Assembly: GCA_964553615.1 (NCBI GenBank)
Contig: CAZKMA010000009.1
Location: 28,565-92,564 of the forward strand
Origin: DATKUC01 sp964553615
Lineage (GTDB): Bacteria > Spirochaetota > Spirochaetia > DSM-27196 > DATKUC01
DNA length: 64,000 bases
Direction of reading: 5' to 3'
Shown: one piece after another, positions 22,614 to 31,310 of the stretch
Layout: the number at the start of each line of letters is the position of its first letter
Position numbering within the stretch: position 1 is the first letter of the stretch
The notes under the pieces: generated by a model
Told to the model about the DNA's origin: nothing
Databases searched by the model: none
Seen by the model: the letters and a program-made list of their open reading frames with translations, nothing else
Position numbers and translations under genes: made by a program

Positions 22614-22883
22614 ATGGCAAAGAAAGATGAGGTAATTACGTTCAAGGTAGATGATGCGCTTGCACGTGAACTCGCCGGAATCTCGAACCGATCGGAGTTC
22701 ATCCGGGCGGCTATTCTGCGCGCCCTGGAAAACACGTGCCCGTTGTGCGGCGGAGTCGGTATTCTTACCCCGGACCAGAAACGGCATTGGGAAAGTTTCG
22801 CTGAACATCACAGCGTCCAGAAATGCAACGACTGCGAAGCGAATTATCTGGTCTGCGACGCCGGAAATGAAGGAGAAACCTGA
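22614..22883 (+). CDS. Ribbon-helix-helix protein with zinc-type cysteine motifs, probable znu regulator
   Basis: An 89-residue protein. Residues 1-40 read as a CopG/RHH DNA-binding domain (VITFKVDDALARELAGI, NRSEFIRAAILRALE): a basic beta strand followed by two helices. Residues 41-84 hold five cysteines in CPLCGG, CNDC and LVC motifs plus a His pair (AEHHS), a likely metal site. It lies between znuA, which is divergent, and znuC, whose ATG shares a base with its stop. A zinc-dependent repressor of the uptake genes is the natural inference. It is not related to Fur/Zur or MarR-type zinc regulators. GAGGG precedes the ATG. Confidence 0.7.
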   Translation: MAKKDEVITFKVDDALARELAGISNRSEFIRAAILRALENTCPLCGGVGILTPDQKRHWESFAEHHSVQKCNDCEANYLVCDAGNEGET

Positions 22884-23662
22884 TGAATGAACCGGTGGCG
22901 GCCATCAGCTTCGACTCGGTGAGTTTCAGATACCCGGAGATTTCCGTTCTGGAAAATGCAACGTTCGAAATTGCACCGAGGGACTTCGTCTCAATAATCG
23001 GGCCGAACGGCGGCGGAAAGACCACGCTCGCGCGGCTCATCCTCGGGCTCGTAGAACCCGCTTCAGGAACCATACGGGTCTTCGGCAAGTCACCGCAGGC
23101 GGCCCGTCATAAGATTGGCTACGTTCCGCAGTACACCTCCTTCGATCTGAGTTTTCCCGTGACCATCCGGGATGTCGTGCTCATGGGGCGTGTCCGGAAT
23201 CGACCCGGACTTCATCGCCGTGCCGATTTCGAGGCTGCCGAGCAGGCGCTGTCGGAAGTGGGCATGGTCGATCTTCGCAATCGACCGTTCTCTGAGCTCT
23301 CCGGTGGACAACGGCAGCGGGTACTCATTGCACGGGCGCTTTCAGCCGGCCCGGAAATTCTCCTGCTGGATGAGCCGACGGCAAACGTGGACGTCGCGGT
23401 GGAAAACCAGGTCAACGGCCTGCTCAGAAGGCTCAATGAGACGCTCACAGTGCTCCTCATCACGCACGATCTCGGATTCGTCAGTGAGCTGGTGAATCGC
23501 CTGGTGTGTGTGAATCACTACGTGAAGGTACATCCGACAACCGAGGTAACTCCTGAGATGATCAAGGAGCTGTACGGCGGCCATGTGCTCCGCGTAGAAC
23601 ACGGGAAAGGCGACCCGCGTACAATAGACGTCCGCAACGTCCCCTCCCCATCAACCAAATAA
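22883..23662 (+). CDS. znuC: Zinc ABC transporter ATP-binding protein
   Basis: A 259-residue ABC ATPase. Walker A is GPNGGGKTT (about residues 38-46), the signature is LSGGQRQRV (about 139-147) and Walker B with the catalytic Glu is ILLLDEPT. The Q-loop lies in GYVPQYTSF. The C-terminal tail is typical of ZnuC/TroB-type proteins. It energises uptake of the metal delivered by ZnuA. Its ATG overlaps the stop of the regulator gene by one base (TGATG), with AAGGAG upstream, and znuB follows after 13 bases. Confidence 0.92.
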   Translation: MNEPVAAISFDSVSFRYPEISVLENATFEIAPRDFVSIIGPNGGGKTTLARLILGLVEPASGTIRVFGKSPQAARHKIGYVPQYTSFDLSFPVTIRDVVLMGRVRNRPGLHRRADFEAAEQALSEVGMVDLRNRPFSELSGGQRQRVLIARALSAGPEILLLDEPTANVDVAVENQVNGLLRRLNETLTVLLITHDLGFVSELVNRLVCVNHYVKVHPTTEVTPEMIKELYGGHVLRVEHGKGDPRTIDVRNVPSPSTK

Positions 23663-23675
23663 GGACAGGACATCT

Positions 23676-24584
23676 ATGGGCCAGTTTTTTTCCGCGCTCT
23701 CCGATCCCTCGATACCCTTCATCCGGTATGCACTGTTCGCAGGGCTTATCTCCAGCGTCGCCTTCGGTGTCATCGGAAGCTACGTCGTTGTAAAACGGAT
23801 CAGCTACATCGCCGGTGCCATCTCGCATTCGGTTCTGGCCGGCATCGGACTGAGTCTCTACCTGAAGAGCCGCTACGGTCTTGCCTGGTTCAGCCCCATG
23901 CTCGGGGCCGTCATCACCGCGGTTCTCGCTGCGGTCATCATCGGCTCGGTCAGCATATATGCCCGGGAACGGGAAGACACGGTCATCGGCGCCATCTGGA
24001 GCCTCGGGATGGCCGTGGGGGTGCTCTTCATCGCCGGGACAAAGGGGTTCGTTGACCCGATGAGCTACCTGTTCGGGAACATACTATTGGTTACGAAAGG
24101 CGATCTTCTGCTCATTGCCGTTCTCGATGGTATCGTCGTTCTCATCGGTATCCTGTTCTACAACCAGCTCCTGGCCGTCACCTTCGACGAGGAGTTTACC
24201 ACCGCGCGCGGCGTTCCTTCCGGCTTTTACTACATGCTGCTGCTCATTCTCGCCGCCCTCGCTATCGTGCTTCTGGTAACCATTGTGGGAATTGTCATGC
24301 TCATTGCGCTTTTTACCATCCCGGCGGCAATTTCCGGCATGTTTGCACGCCGCCTGTGGCAGATGATGATTGCATCGACACTGCTGACCATGGTTTTCAC
24401 CACGGCCGGGCTCGGGCTGAGCTATCTCACCAACATGCCGAGCGGGTCGGTCATCATCGTCTTCGCCGGCTCCGCCTATCTCCTTGCCACGGTGGCGAAA
24501 AACGTCTCACGCCGGATCCGCGCACGAAGCCAGGGAAACCGGCACGATGGTGGGCAGCGCGGTGCGCGCACTGAAGCAATCTGA
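23676..24584 (+). CDS. znuB: Zinc ABC transporter permease
   Basis: A 302-residue ABC-3 family permease with eight to nine membrane segments. It has the family patterns SSVAFGVIGSYVVVKRISYIAGAISHSVLAG (cytoplasmic coupling region, about 25-55) and an ALxLxxxIVxxGxMLIxALFxxPAA-like stretch near residues 190-220. It forms the inner-membrane channel with ZnuC. The C-terminus is a charged tail ending GGQRGARTEAI. AAGGACAGG precedes the ATG. It is the last gene of the znu unit; no clear terminator was found behind it. Confidence 0.9.
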   Translation: MGQFFSALSDPSIPFIRYALFAGLISSVAFGVIGSYVVVKRISYIAGAISHSVLAGIGLSLYLKSRYGLAWFSPMLGAVITAVLAAVIIGSVSIYAREREDTVIGAIWSLGMAVGVLFIAGTKGFVDPMSYLFGNILLVTKGDLLLIAVLDGIVVLIGILFYNQLLAVTFDEEFTTARGVPSGFYYMLLLILAALAIVLLVTIVGIVMLIALFTIPAAISGMFARRLWQMMIASTLLTMVFTTAGLGLSYLTNMPSGSVIIVFAGSAYLLATVAKNVSRRIRARSQGNRHDGGQRGARTEAI

Positions 24585-24845
24585 AGCAGGGCGGCCGACC
24601 CGGATGTCCCCAATTCCGGACTAATTGCGCAGCAACATCGTATAAAACGGGCATGGGCGCGCCGCGTCGGCAGGCGCGCGAAAGCATTCCAGTTCACGTT
24701 ACTGCGTGAAAAAGAGAATTGCTGCCAATTGCGAACTCTCATTGTGTGCAAAACCCAAAAATGATATAGTGCAGAGTACATAAATTCCTTATGCAGGACG
24801 ATGTAATAAAGTGTAGCAATAGTTGAGTGTAGGGAATCAACGGGT
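24585..24845. promoter_or_regulatory. Intergenic region with promoter of the HD-GYP gene
   Basis: A gap of 261 bases. An extended -10 element (TGATATAGT, about 24763-24771) lies some 75 bases before the ATG of the GAF-HD-GYP gene. A small hairpin with arms TTCACG/CGTGAA is near 24690-24710, without a T-run. A GC-rich inverted-repeat area (24650-24680) may mark the end of the znu transcript. No gene was seen. Confidence 0.35.
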
Positions 24846-26075
24846 ATGACGTCAGAAATTAAGAAACTTCGGGACATTATCAGCCTCGATTCTGAACTGA
24901 ACAAGATACAGGATGTCGATATCCTGCTTGAACGCATATTGCTCGAAGCCCGCCGCGTAGTGAACGCGGATGCAGGATCCATCTATGTCAAACGGGGCGA
25001 AGAGCTCATTATCACGTACGCGCAGAACGACACCAAGCAGAAAGAGCTGCCTCCCGGCGAAAAGCTCATCTACAACATCTTCACCGTCCCGATCAACGAG
25101 AAGACCATTTCAGGCTACTCTGCAGCAACGGGGAAGGCCGTCAACGTGGAGGATGTCTATGATCTTTCCGATGATGCGCCCTACGGATACAGCACCAGTT
25201 TTGACCGAATTTCCGGGTACCGTTCTCAGTCGATGCTTGCAATCCCGCTCAAATCGAATACCGGTGAAATACTTGGCGTTATCCAGATGATCAACGCGAT
25301 GGACGAAAACAATTCCGTCGTTCCGTTCAGCAAGGACGACGAGATGGTGATTACCCACTTCGCAGCCAACGCCACCGTGGCGCTTCAGCGTGCGCAGATG
25401 ACGCGCGCCATCCTGCTGCGCATGATCATGATGGCGGAATTGCGGGACCCAAAGGAGACCGGTCCGCACGTCAACCGCGTTGCCGGTTACTCGGTGGAGA
25501 TCTACGAGCGCTGGGCGCACAAACAGCGCCTCGGGGAAACTGAAGTCCAGAAGACTCGCGACAATCTCCGTATGGCGGCGATGCTTCACGATGTCGGGAA
25601 AGTCGCCATTTCAGATATCATCCTGAAGAAACCCGGACGCTTCACCGACGATGAATACTCAATCATGAAGTCCCACACCTGGGTTGGCGCCTGTCTGTTT
25701 GTGAACAAGCAGTCGGAGTTTGACGAAATCGCCCAGCTTGTGGCGCTGAATCACCACGAGAACTGGGACGGAACCGGCTACCCCGGTCACATCGACATTG
25801 AAACCGGTTTGCCGACCCGTACGGACAAAGACGGCAAGCCTCTCGGCAAGAAGGGAGAGGAAATCCCGCTCTTCGGCCGTATCGTTTCCATTGCGGATGT
25901 GTACGACGCTCTCAGCTCACACCGCGTGTACAAGGAAGCGTGGACCGAAGAAAAAGTGCTCGAAGAGATGCGTCAGATGGCAGGGACCAAGTTCGATCCG
26001 GACCTGCTCGACGCATTCTTCGAAGCGCTGCCGTCTATCAGAACCATCGCACAGAAATACGCCGACGAGACGTAA
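24846..26075 (+). CDS. GAF-HD-GYP cyclic-di-GMP phosphodiesterase
   Basis: A 409-residue cytosolic signalling protein. A GAF domain fills residues 15-185 (ILLEARRVVNADAGSIYVK ... GVIQMINAMDE). The HD-GYP domain follows: HDVGKVAISD near 247-256, HHENWDGTGYP near 305-315 (the GYP motif is complete) and ADVYDALSSHR near 352. All metal ligands expected for this family appear present, so c-di-GMP hydrolysis is likely. The GAF domain probably senses a small ligand. The gene stands alone between znuB and the convergent pntB. Confidence 0.92.
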   Translation: MTSEIKKLRDIISLDSELNKIQDVDILLERILLEARRVVNADAGSIYVKRGEELIITYAQNDTKQKELPPGEKLIYNIFTVPINEKTISGYSAATGKAVNVEDVYDLSDDAPYGYSTSFDRISGYRSQSMLAIPLKSNTGEILGVIQMINAMDENNSVVPFSKDDEMVITHFAANATVALQRAQMTRAILLRMIMMAELRDPKETGPHVNRVAGYSVEIYERWAHKQRLGETEVQKTRDNLRMAAMLHDVGKVAISDIILKKPGRFTDDEYSIMKSHTWVGACLFVNKQSEFDEIAQLVALNHHENWDGTGYPGHIDIETGLPTRTDKDGKPLGKKGEEIPLFGRIVSIADVYDALSSHRVYKEAWTEEKVLEEMRQMAGTKFDPDLLDAFFEALPSIRTIAQKYADET

Positions 26076-26107
26076 GGGCACCCCGAAGTACCTGAACTGA
26101 GAAGCGC

Positions 26108-27505
26108 TCAGGCGTCCTTGTACGCGGCAACCAGCTGCTCTACGGCAGCCTTTCCGTCTCCAAAAAACATGAGCGTATTGTCGGCAGCAAACAGCGGATT
26201 CGGTATTCCTGCAAAACCGGGGCTCAGACTCCGCTTTATCACAACAACCGTGCGCGCCTTGTCCACATCGAGTATCGGCATGCCCGCTATGGGAGTGCCG
26301 GAGGCCTGACGCGCAACCGGATTCACGACATCGTTCGCTCCAATCACAATTACCATGTCGGTGTTCGCGAATGTGGGGTTGATCTGATCCATCTCCCGAA
26401 GTTGCTCGTACGGGATATTCTCTTCGGCAAGAAGCACATTCATGTGACCGGGCATTCGACCCGCTACCGGATGAATTCCGAACTCTACCTCAATTCCGTC
26501 ACGTTCAAGCAGCTCGGTGAGCTGCCGCACGGCGGTCTGAGCACGCGCCACCGCCATGCCGTATCCGGGAACCACGACCACACGCCTGCATGTCTTGAGA
26601 ATAAGGGCAATTTCCTCGGGTGAAGAAGACTTCACTTTCCCTGCATAGACATCCTCGACGCCGGCGTCGTCCTCTATGACGGAGCCGACACCGCCGAAGA
26701 GAACGTTTGCGAGCGAACGGTTCATAGCCCGGCACATGATTCGGGTCAGAATGATGCCTGACGCACCCACCAGCGATCCGGCTATAATGAGAACGGTGTT
26801 GTTGAGCACAAATCCTGTTGCCGCCGCGGCGATTCCTGAGTAGGAGTTCAGGAGAGCAACGACAATCGGCATGTCTGCCCCGCCTATGGCAATGACAAGA
26901 AGCACACCCAGCACCGAAGAAACCGCAACGAGCAGCCAGTACAGATCCGTCCTGGCCGGCTCAATTACAACCCAGACTGCAACCCCGATGGAAGCGATTC
27001 CGACAAGAAGTTTTATGATCTGTTCACCGCGATAGCGAAGCGGCTTCTCGGTCATGACACCCTGCAGTTTCGCGAACGCGATAAGGCTTCCCCAGAAGGT
27101 AACTGCTCCGATCAGACCGGAAGCGACCGTTGCCACCGTGAACTGCGGCCCTGGTAACGCTTTACCTTCGGTTGTCACCGTCTGAATGAGTACGGCTCCG
27201 GCCACAAGAACCGATGCGGCACCGCCGAGACCGTTGAACAGCCCGACGAGCTGCGGCATTGCGGTCATCTGGATTTTGAGCGCAAGCACAATTCCAATGA
27301 GTGTTCCCGCGACCAGGCCGATGATGATAACCGGAAAGCCGACAATGTGCCGATCCATGAGCGTCACAATGACTGCCAGAAACATTCCAAGCGCGCCGAG
27401 CAGGTTTCCGCGCGCCGCAGTCCTCGGATGACTCAATCCCTTCAGGCCGACGATAAAGAGAACGGCAGCAATCAGGTACACAACGAGTGTTACTGTCTGG
27501 TTCAC
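26108..27505 (-). CDS. pntB: NAD(P) transhydrogenase subunit beta
   Basis: A 465-residue membrane protein, dIIb plus dIII. Nine or so membrane segments are followed by the NADP(H)-binding domain (about residues 290-465), with VVVPGYGMAVARAQ, HPVAGRMPGHMNVLLAEE, VIVIGANDVVNP and IDVDKA-like motifs. With PntAA and PntAB it couples proton entry to reduction of NADP+ by NADH. It starts four bases after pntAB ends and is the last gene of the crt-pnt run. Confidence 0.96.
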   Translation of the reverse strand: MNQTVTLVVYLIAAVLFIVGLKGLSHPRTAARGNLLGALGMFLAVIVTLMDRHIVGFPVIIIGLVAGTLIGIVLALKIQMTAMPQLVGLFNGLGGAASVLVAGAVLIQTVTTEGKALPGPQFTVATVASGLIGAVTFWGSLIAFAKLQGVMTEKPLRYRGEQIIKLLVGIASIGVAVWVVIEPARTDLYWLLVAVSSVLGVLLVIAIGGADMPIVVALLNSYSGIAAAATGFVLNNTVLIIAGSLVGASGIILTRIMCRAMNRSLANVLFGGVGSVIEDDAGVEDVYAGKVKSSSPEEIALILKTCRRVVVVPGYGMAVARAQTAVRQLTELLERDGIEVEFGIHPVAGRMPGHMNVLLAEENIPYEQLREMDQINPTFANTDMVIVIGANDVVNPVARQASGTPIAGMPILDVDKARTVVVIKRSLSPGFAGIPNPLFAADNTLMFFGDGKAAVEQLVAAYKDA

Positions 27506-27509
27506 TGCA

Positions 27510-27797
27510 TTACCCCTTCTTCGACGATCGTCGGAACTTGTCGAGCATCCGGTGGGTCACCAGAAATCCGCCAACCACATTTATGGTTGCGAAGATGATG
27601 GCCGCGAGTCCGAGCAGAGTGGTAAGCTGCGTGTGCCGGGTGCCGGCGCTCAGGATTGCACCGATGAGAGTAATGCCGGAGATCGCATTCGACCCCGACA
27701 TGAGCGGCGTGTGCAGAATCGGAGGAACCTTCGTAATGACTTCAAACCCAACGAAAACCGCAAGAACAAATATGGTAATGGCACTGATCAGGGTCAT
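27510..27797 (-). CDS. pntAB: NAD(P) transhydrogenase subunit alpha, membrane part
   Basis: A 95-residue protein with three membrane helices. It matches the dIIa portion of transhydrogenase alpha (FVGFEVITKVPPILHTPLMSGSNAISGI is the family hallmark around residues 15-42). The alpha subunit is split into two genes here, as in Rhodospirillum and many other bacteria. It starts nine bases after pntAA stops. Confidence 0.95.
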   Translation of the reverse strand: MTLISAITIFVLAVFVGFEVITKVPPILHTPLMSGSNAISGITLIGAILSAGTRHTQLTTLLGLAAIIFATINVVGGFLVTHRMLDKFRRSSKKG

Positions 27798-27806
27798 GAA
27801 TATCTC

Positions 27807-28973
27807 CTAAAGCCCGAGCGTCCGTCGCATGGATTCATTCGGTACCTGGCCGTCATGCGTCACCAGGGTGGCGCTCACAATTTCATCCGTCAGGTCCGGA
27901 AGAAACTGCCCGTCTTTTGTCATCGAAAGCAGGAAGGTCGCTATGTTGCGGGCATAGAGTTGACTGGCGGTATGAGCCAGGGTGGAGACGAGATTCGCAG
28001 GACCGAGAATTTTCACGCCGTGATGCTCCACGGTCTGCCCGCTCCTGGTGAGCTCGCAGTTACCGCCGCGCTCGGCGGCCAGATCGACAATCACCGAACC
28101 CGGCGTCATCCGCTCCACCATCTCGGCGGTAATGAGAACCGGAGCCTTTCGCCCCGGAACCGATGCGGTAGTTATTACCACATCCGATTCGGCGAGTATT
28201 CCGCCCATGAGCTCCTGTTGCCGCGTGTAGAACTCTTCTCCCATCTCCCGCGCGTATCCTCCCGCCCCTCCCGCGTCACTCGTGTCCAGCTCCATCTCGA
28301 TGAATCGCGCTCCAAGGCTTGCAACCTGCTCTTTCACCTCCGAACGCACATCGTAGGCGCTCACAACGCCGCCAAGCCGTCGCGCCGTGGCTATTGCCTG
28401 CAGGCCCGCGACCCCTGCACCCACAATGAAAATACGTGCCGGAACCACGGTTCCGGCGGCGGTCATCATCATTGGGAGCATCCGTGGAAGCGCGTCTGCT
28501 CCGACAAGCACCGCCTTGTAGCCTGAAAGGTTTGCCATCGAGGAAAGCGCATCCATGCTCTGCGCACGCGTTATCCGCGGCATGAGCTCCATTGAGAACG
28601 ACGTGATCCGCCCGTCCTTCATGACACGGAATGAACTGTCCGGCGCATATGGCTCAAGAAAGCCAATGACCGCCTGCCCCGCGCGCATGCGCGACTCCCG
28701 GATTGAGCCGCGGGCCGCCGATTCCGCCGAACCGGCTGCGGCAGCCGCTCTGACGCAAAGCAATACGTCGGCCTCGCTCAGCACTGCATCTTCTGTCTGG
28801 AGAACTCGAACACCACGTTCTTCATATGCGGAGTCCGGGTAGCCGGCCGGGTCTCCGGCACCGCGCTCCATGATCAGGGCACACCCCGCCTTCGTCAGGG
28901 CGGGTACCTGGGCAGGCACCATAGCCACCCTTCGCTCGCCCGCGGCAATCTCCCGAAAAAATCCAACTGTCAT
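27807..28973 (-). CDS. pntAA: NAD(P) transhydrogenase subunit alpha, NAD-binding part
   Basis: A 388-residue soluble dI domain related to alanine dehydrogenase. It has GERRVAMVPAQVPALTKAG at the N-terminus, the Rossmann motif GAGVAGLQAIATARRLGG (about residues 165-182) and the VITTASVPGRKAPVLIT stretch. The ATG at 28973 follows GGAGGAACGG, which fixes the start, and shares ATGA with the stop of crtI. The carotenoid gene and the transhydrogenase genes are therefore translationally coupled. Confidence 0.95.
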   Translation of the reverse strand: MTVGFFREIAAGERRVAMVPAQVPALTKAGCALIMERGAGDPAGYPDSAYEERGVRVLQTEDAVLSEADVLLCVRAAAAAGSAESAARGSIRESRMRAGQAVIGFLEPYAPDSSFRVMKDGRITSFSMELMPRITRAQSMDALSSMANLSGYKAVLVGADALPRMLPMMMTAAGTVVPARIFIVGAGVAGLQAIATARRLGGVVSAYDVRSEVKEQVASLGARFIEMELDTSDAGGAGGYAREMGEEFYTRQQELMGGILAESDVVITTASVPGRKAPVLITAEMVERMTPGSVIVDLAAERGGNCELTRSGQTVEHHGVKILGPANLVSTLAHTASQLYARNIATFLLSMTKDGQFLPDLTDEIVSATLVTHDGQVPNESMRRTLGL

Positions 28974-30523
28974 CCGTTCCTCCACGATTCAGGATGTCTG
29001 TTCACATCCTTCTGTACGAGCGCCGCAGCGATGCCACCCGAGAGAATAGCAAGCGGCATGCCGCCTCCGGGATGAACGCTCCCGCCGCAGAGATAGAGCC
29101 CCGGATAACGACGGGATCGGTTCGGGTGACGGAGAAACGCCGCGAGCGTGCTGTTCGAGCTTATTCCGTACAGACTTCCCCGGTACGACCCGGTACGTTC
29201 AGCAATCTGACCGGGATGCATCGTCTGCTCGAAAACGATCTCCCGGTCGATCCGACGGCCCAGCGCCGAACAGAGCGTATTAAGAACTCGCGGACGCAGC
29301 CTCGCCACCTCGTCGTCCCAGTCCTGACCGGAATCGTAGGGCGTATTGATCAGCACGAACCAGTTCTCGCCGCCTGTCGGCGCGTCAGCCGGGTTCACCT
29401 TCGACGTAATGTTCACATAGACCGTCGGATCCTCCGGCACTGTGACCGCACGAAAGATCTGATCGAACTCGTTCCGGTAGTCCGATGAGAAAAAGATATT
29501 GTTTACCGACAGTTCCGGAAAGGCCGAACGCATACCCCAGTAGAAGACAATCCCGGAAGAGGAGGATTCGAGCCGTTCATACCGTTTCAGAAGCGGAGCT
29601 TCCGCGTCAACGAGCAGATTACGATAGGTCAGGGTCACATCGACATTGGAGATGACGATACCGTACGGCCGGAACTCTCCGCCAATGCGGATTCCCCGTA
29701 TCGTCCGCGTTCGGCGCATGCCGCTTTTTCCGCCCGGCGTGCCATATTCTATCCTTTCAACGTCGGCTCCGAAGTGAAACCGGACACCGAGCTCGCGGGC
29801 AAGGCGCTCGAGGGCGAGCGGAATTGATCGTATGCCGTCGGCCATCGCATATCCGCCAAGACCGTATTCAACGTGAGGAATGATGTTGAGCGTTGCTGGC
29901 GTCAGGTACGGGCTCGATCCATTGTAGGTGGCGTATCGGTCAAAGAGCTGTCGTATCTTCGGACTTTGAAAGAACGAGCGGTTGGCTGCATCCATGGTCC
30001 GCAGCGGATCTATTCGGAAAATTCGACTCAGTGACTTCCAGAAGAGCGCCGAGCCATAGGTGGACGAATCATGCAGGCTGTGCCTGAGAAAGAGGTCCCC
30101 GGCAACTTCGTAGATCCGTTTGCTGTAGGCGAGATACCGGGCAAGGTGCGCCGCAGGCTCCCCGGTCTTCGACTGGATCTCCCTGCCGAAACGGTCCGGT
30201 TCGAAGAATGCGTCGAGCGTTGTGGAATCCGGGTAGAAGTACCTGCAGATGACCGGAAGCGGAACAAAGGAGAGATACTCTTCGGCCCGCCTGCCGACGG
30301 AAGAGAAGAGATCGTCAAAGACGTCCTTCATGGTAACCAGGGACGGCCCGGTGTCGAATCGGAAACCCGATTCGGTCAGAGTGCCGGCCTTTCCGCCCAC
30401 ACTATCCGAGCGTTCGTACAAATCAACCGCGAAACCTGTCGCAGCGAGCCTGATTGCGGCGGAGAGTCCGCCGAGTCCTGCTCCGATGACGGCGACGTTC
30501 GGAAGATGCGCCTCACCGTTCAT
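28970..30523 (-). CDS. crtI: CrtI-family carotenoid desaturase
   Basis: A 517-residue FAD-dependent phytoene-desaturase-family enzyme. The N-terminal dinucleotide fold is VAVIGAGLGGLSAAIRLAATG, followed by YERSDSVGGKAGT. The C-terminal family signature GLYLCGGSVHPGGGMPLAILSG-like region is near residues 470-495. It introduces double bonds into phytoene or a later carotenoid; distinguishing CrtI from CrtD-type desaturases needs alignment. I chose the ATG at 30523, with a GTG six codons upstream as alternative. The lycopene cyclase gene lies 75 bases upstream. No phytoene synthase (crtB) or GGPP synthase gene is in the window. Confidence 0.85.
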   Translation of the reverse strand: MNGEAHLPNVAVIGAGLGGLSAAIRLAATGFAVDLYERSDSVGGKAGTLTESGFRFDTGPSLVTMKDVFDDLFSSVGRRAEEYLSFVPLPVICRYFYPDSTTLDAFFEPDRFGREIQSKTGEPAAHLARYLAYSKRIYEVAGDLFLRHSLHDSSTYGSALFWKSLSRIFRIDPLRTMDAANRSFFQSPKIRQLFDRYATYNGSSPYLTPATLNIIPHVEYGLGGYAMADGIRSIPLALERLARELGVRFHFGADVERIEYGTPGGKSGMRRTRTIRGIRIGGEFRPYGIVISNVDVTLTYRNLLVDAEAPLLKRYERLESSSSGIVFYWGMRSAFPELSVNNIFFSSDYRNEFDQIFRAVTVPEDPTVYVNITSKVNPADAPTGGENWFVLINTPYDSGQDWDDEVARLRPRVLNTLCSALGRRIDREIVFEQTMHPGQIAERTGSYRGSLYGISSNSTLAAFLRHPNRSRRYPGLYLCGGSVHPGGGMPLAILSGGIAAALVQKDVNRHPESWRNG

Positions 30524-30598
30524 TGCGCGCACCGGAAACACGAGTCGAAGTGAGACGTTGTGAACATGGCGACACGGTAGCCTCCGCCTGCAGGAAAG

Positions 30599-31297
30599 TC
30601 AAACTGGAACGGTCGGAATACGACTCCCGTCAAAGCGGGAACGCAACAGAATGTGGACAAGGAAGTTGCCTGAGATGAGAGAAAAGCTGTAGAAGAAATC
30701 CTCGAGAGGGATGGTATAGACGCGCACTCCCCAGATGTGTCCGGATGAATACAGGACAACAGGTACCGCCGTCAGTACGCCGTTTGCCGCAAGAAACGGC
30801 ACGTAGCAAATTCCGGCAGCCACCCAGAACCAGCTTGACATGAGTACATGCGGCGCAACAGCCGCTGCAACGAGGAAAAAAACACCGCAGACGACAAGAG
30901 CGGTCAGGGTGTATGGCTGGGAATAGAAAACGAGCCCGGCGGCAACGAAGGCCATCCCAAGTATGGCAGCAAGCCAGGACGGCATGAAAACGCCCCGTTC
31001 AGGCACGTATGCCCTGACAACCTCGTATACGAACAGACACGCGTACGGCACCGTAACGAAGAAGAGTATTTCCTCGAGCGGCAGACCCCAGATACGAAGT
31101 CGACCGGTATGCTCGACGCTGAAGTGCCAGTCGCCTCTTCTGGTGGCAAATACGTCCCAGACAACGAAAACCGCACCGACAACGAGAATCGCACTGAAGA
31201 CTGAAGGCCACCTCTTGTAGAAGGCGACCTTTCGGTCGAACGACAGGACCAGGGGAAAAAACAGCACCGCCAGATCGAGTACCAGATAAAGACTCAT
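30599..31297 (-). CDS. Lycopene cyclase, fused CrtYc-CrtYd type
   Basis: A 232-residue integral membrane protein with about seven helices and two copies of the heterodimeric-type lycopene cyclase module. Each copy has its acidic motif: LPLEEILFF (about residues 72-80) and IPLEDFFYSF (about 198-207). Actinobacteria encode these halves as two genes (crtYc, crtYd); fused forms occur in Bacteroidetes, archaea and fungi. It would cyclise lycopene ends to beta-ionone or similar rings. It starts 13 bases after the beta-glucosidase gene and precedes crtI. Confidence 0.85.
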   Translation of the reverse strand: MSLYLVLDLAVLFFPLVLSFDRKVAFYKRWPSVFSAILVVGAVFVVWDVFATRRGDWHFSVEHTGRLRIWGLPLEEILFFVTVPYACLFVYEVVRAYVPERGVFMPSWLAAILGMAFVAAGLVFYSQPYTLTALVVCGVFFLVAAAVAPHVLMSSWFWVAAGICYVPFLAANGVLTAVPVVLYSSGHIWGVRVYTIPLEDFFYSFSLISGNFLVHILLRSRFDGSRIPTVPV

Positions 31298-31310
31298 GTC
31301 ACCTCGCAGA

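Noticed and set aside
24690..24712. Intrinsic terminator after znuB
   Set aside because: The hairpin arms are only six bases and no T-run follows on either strand.
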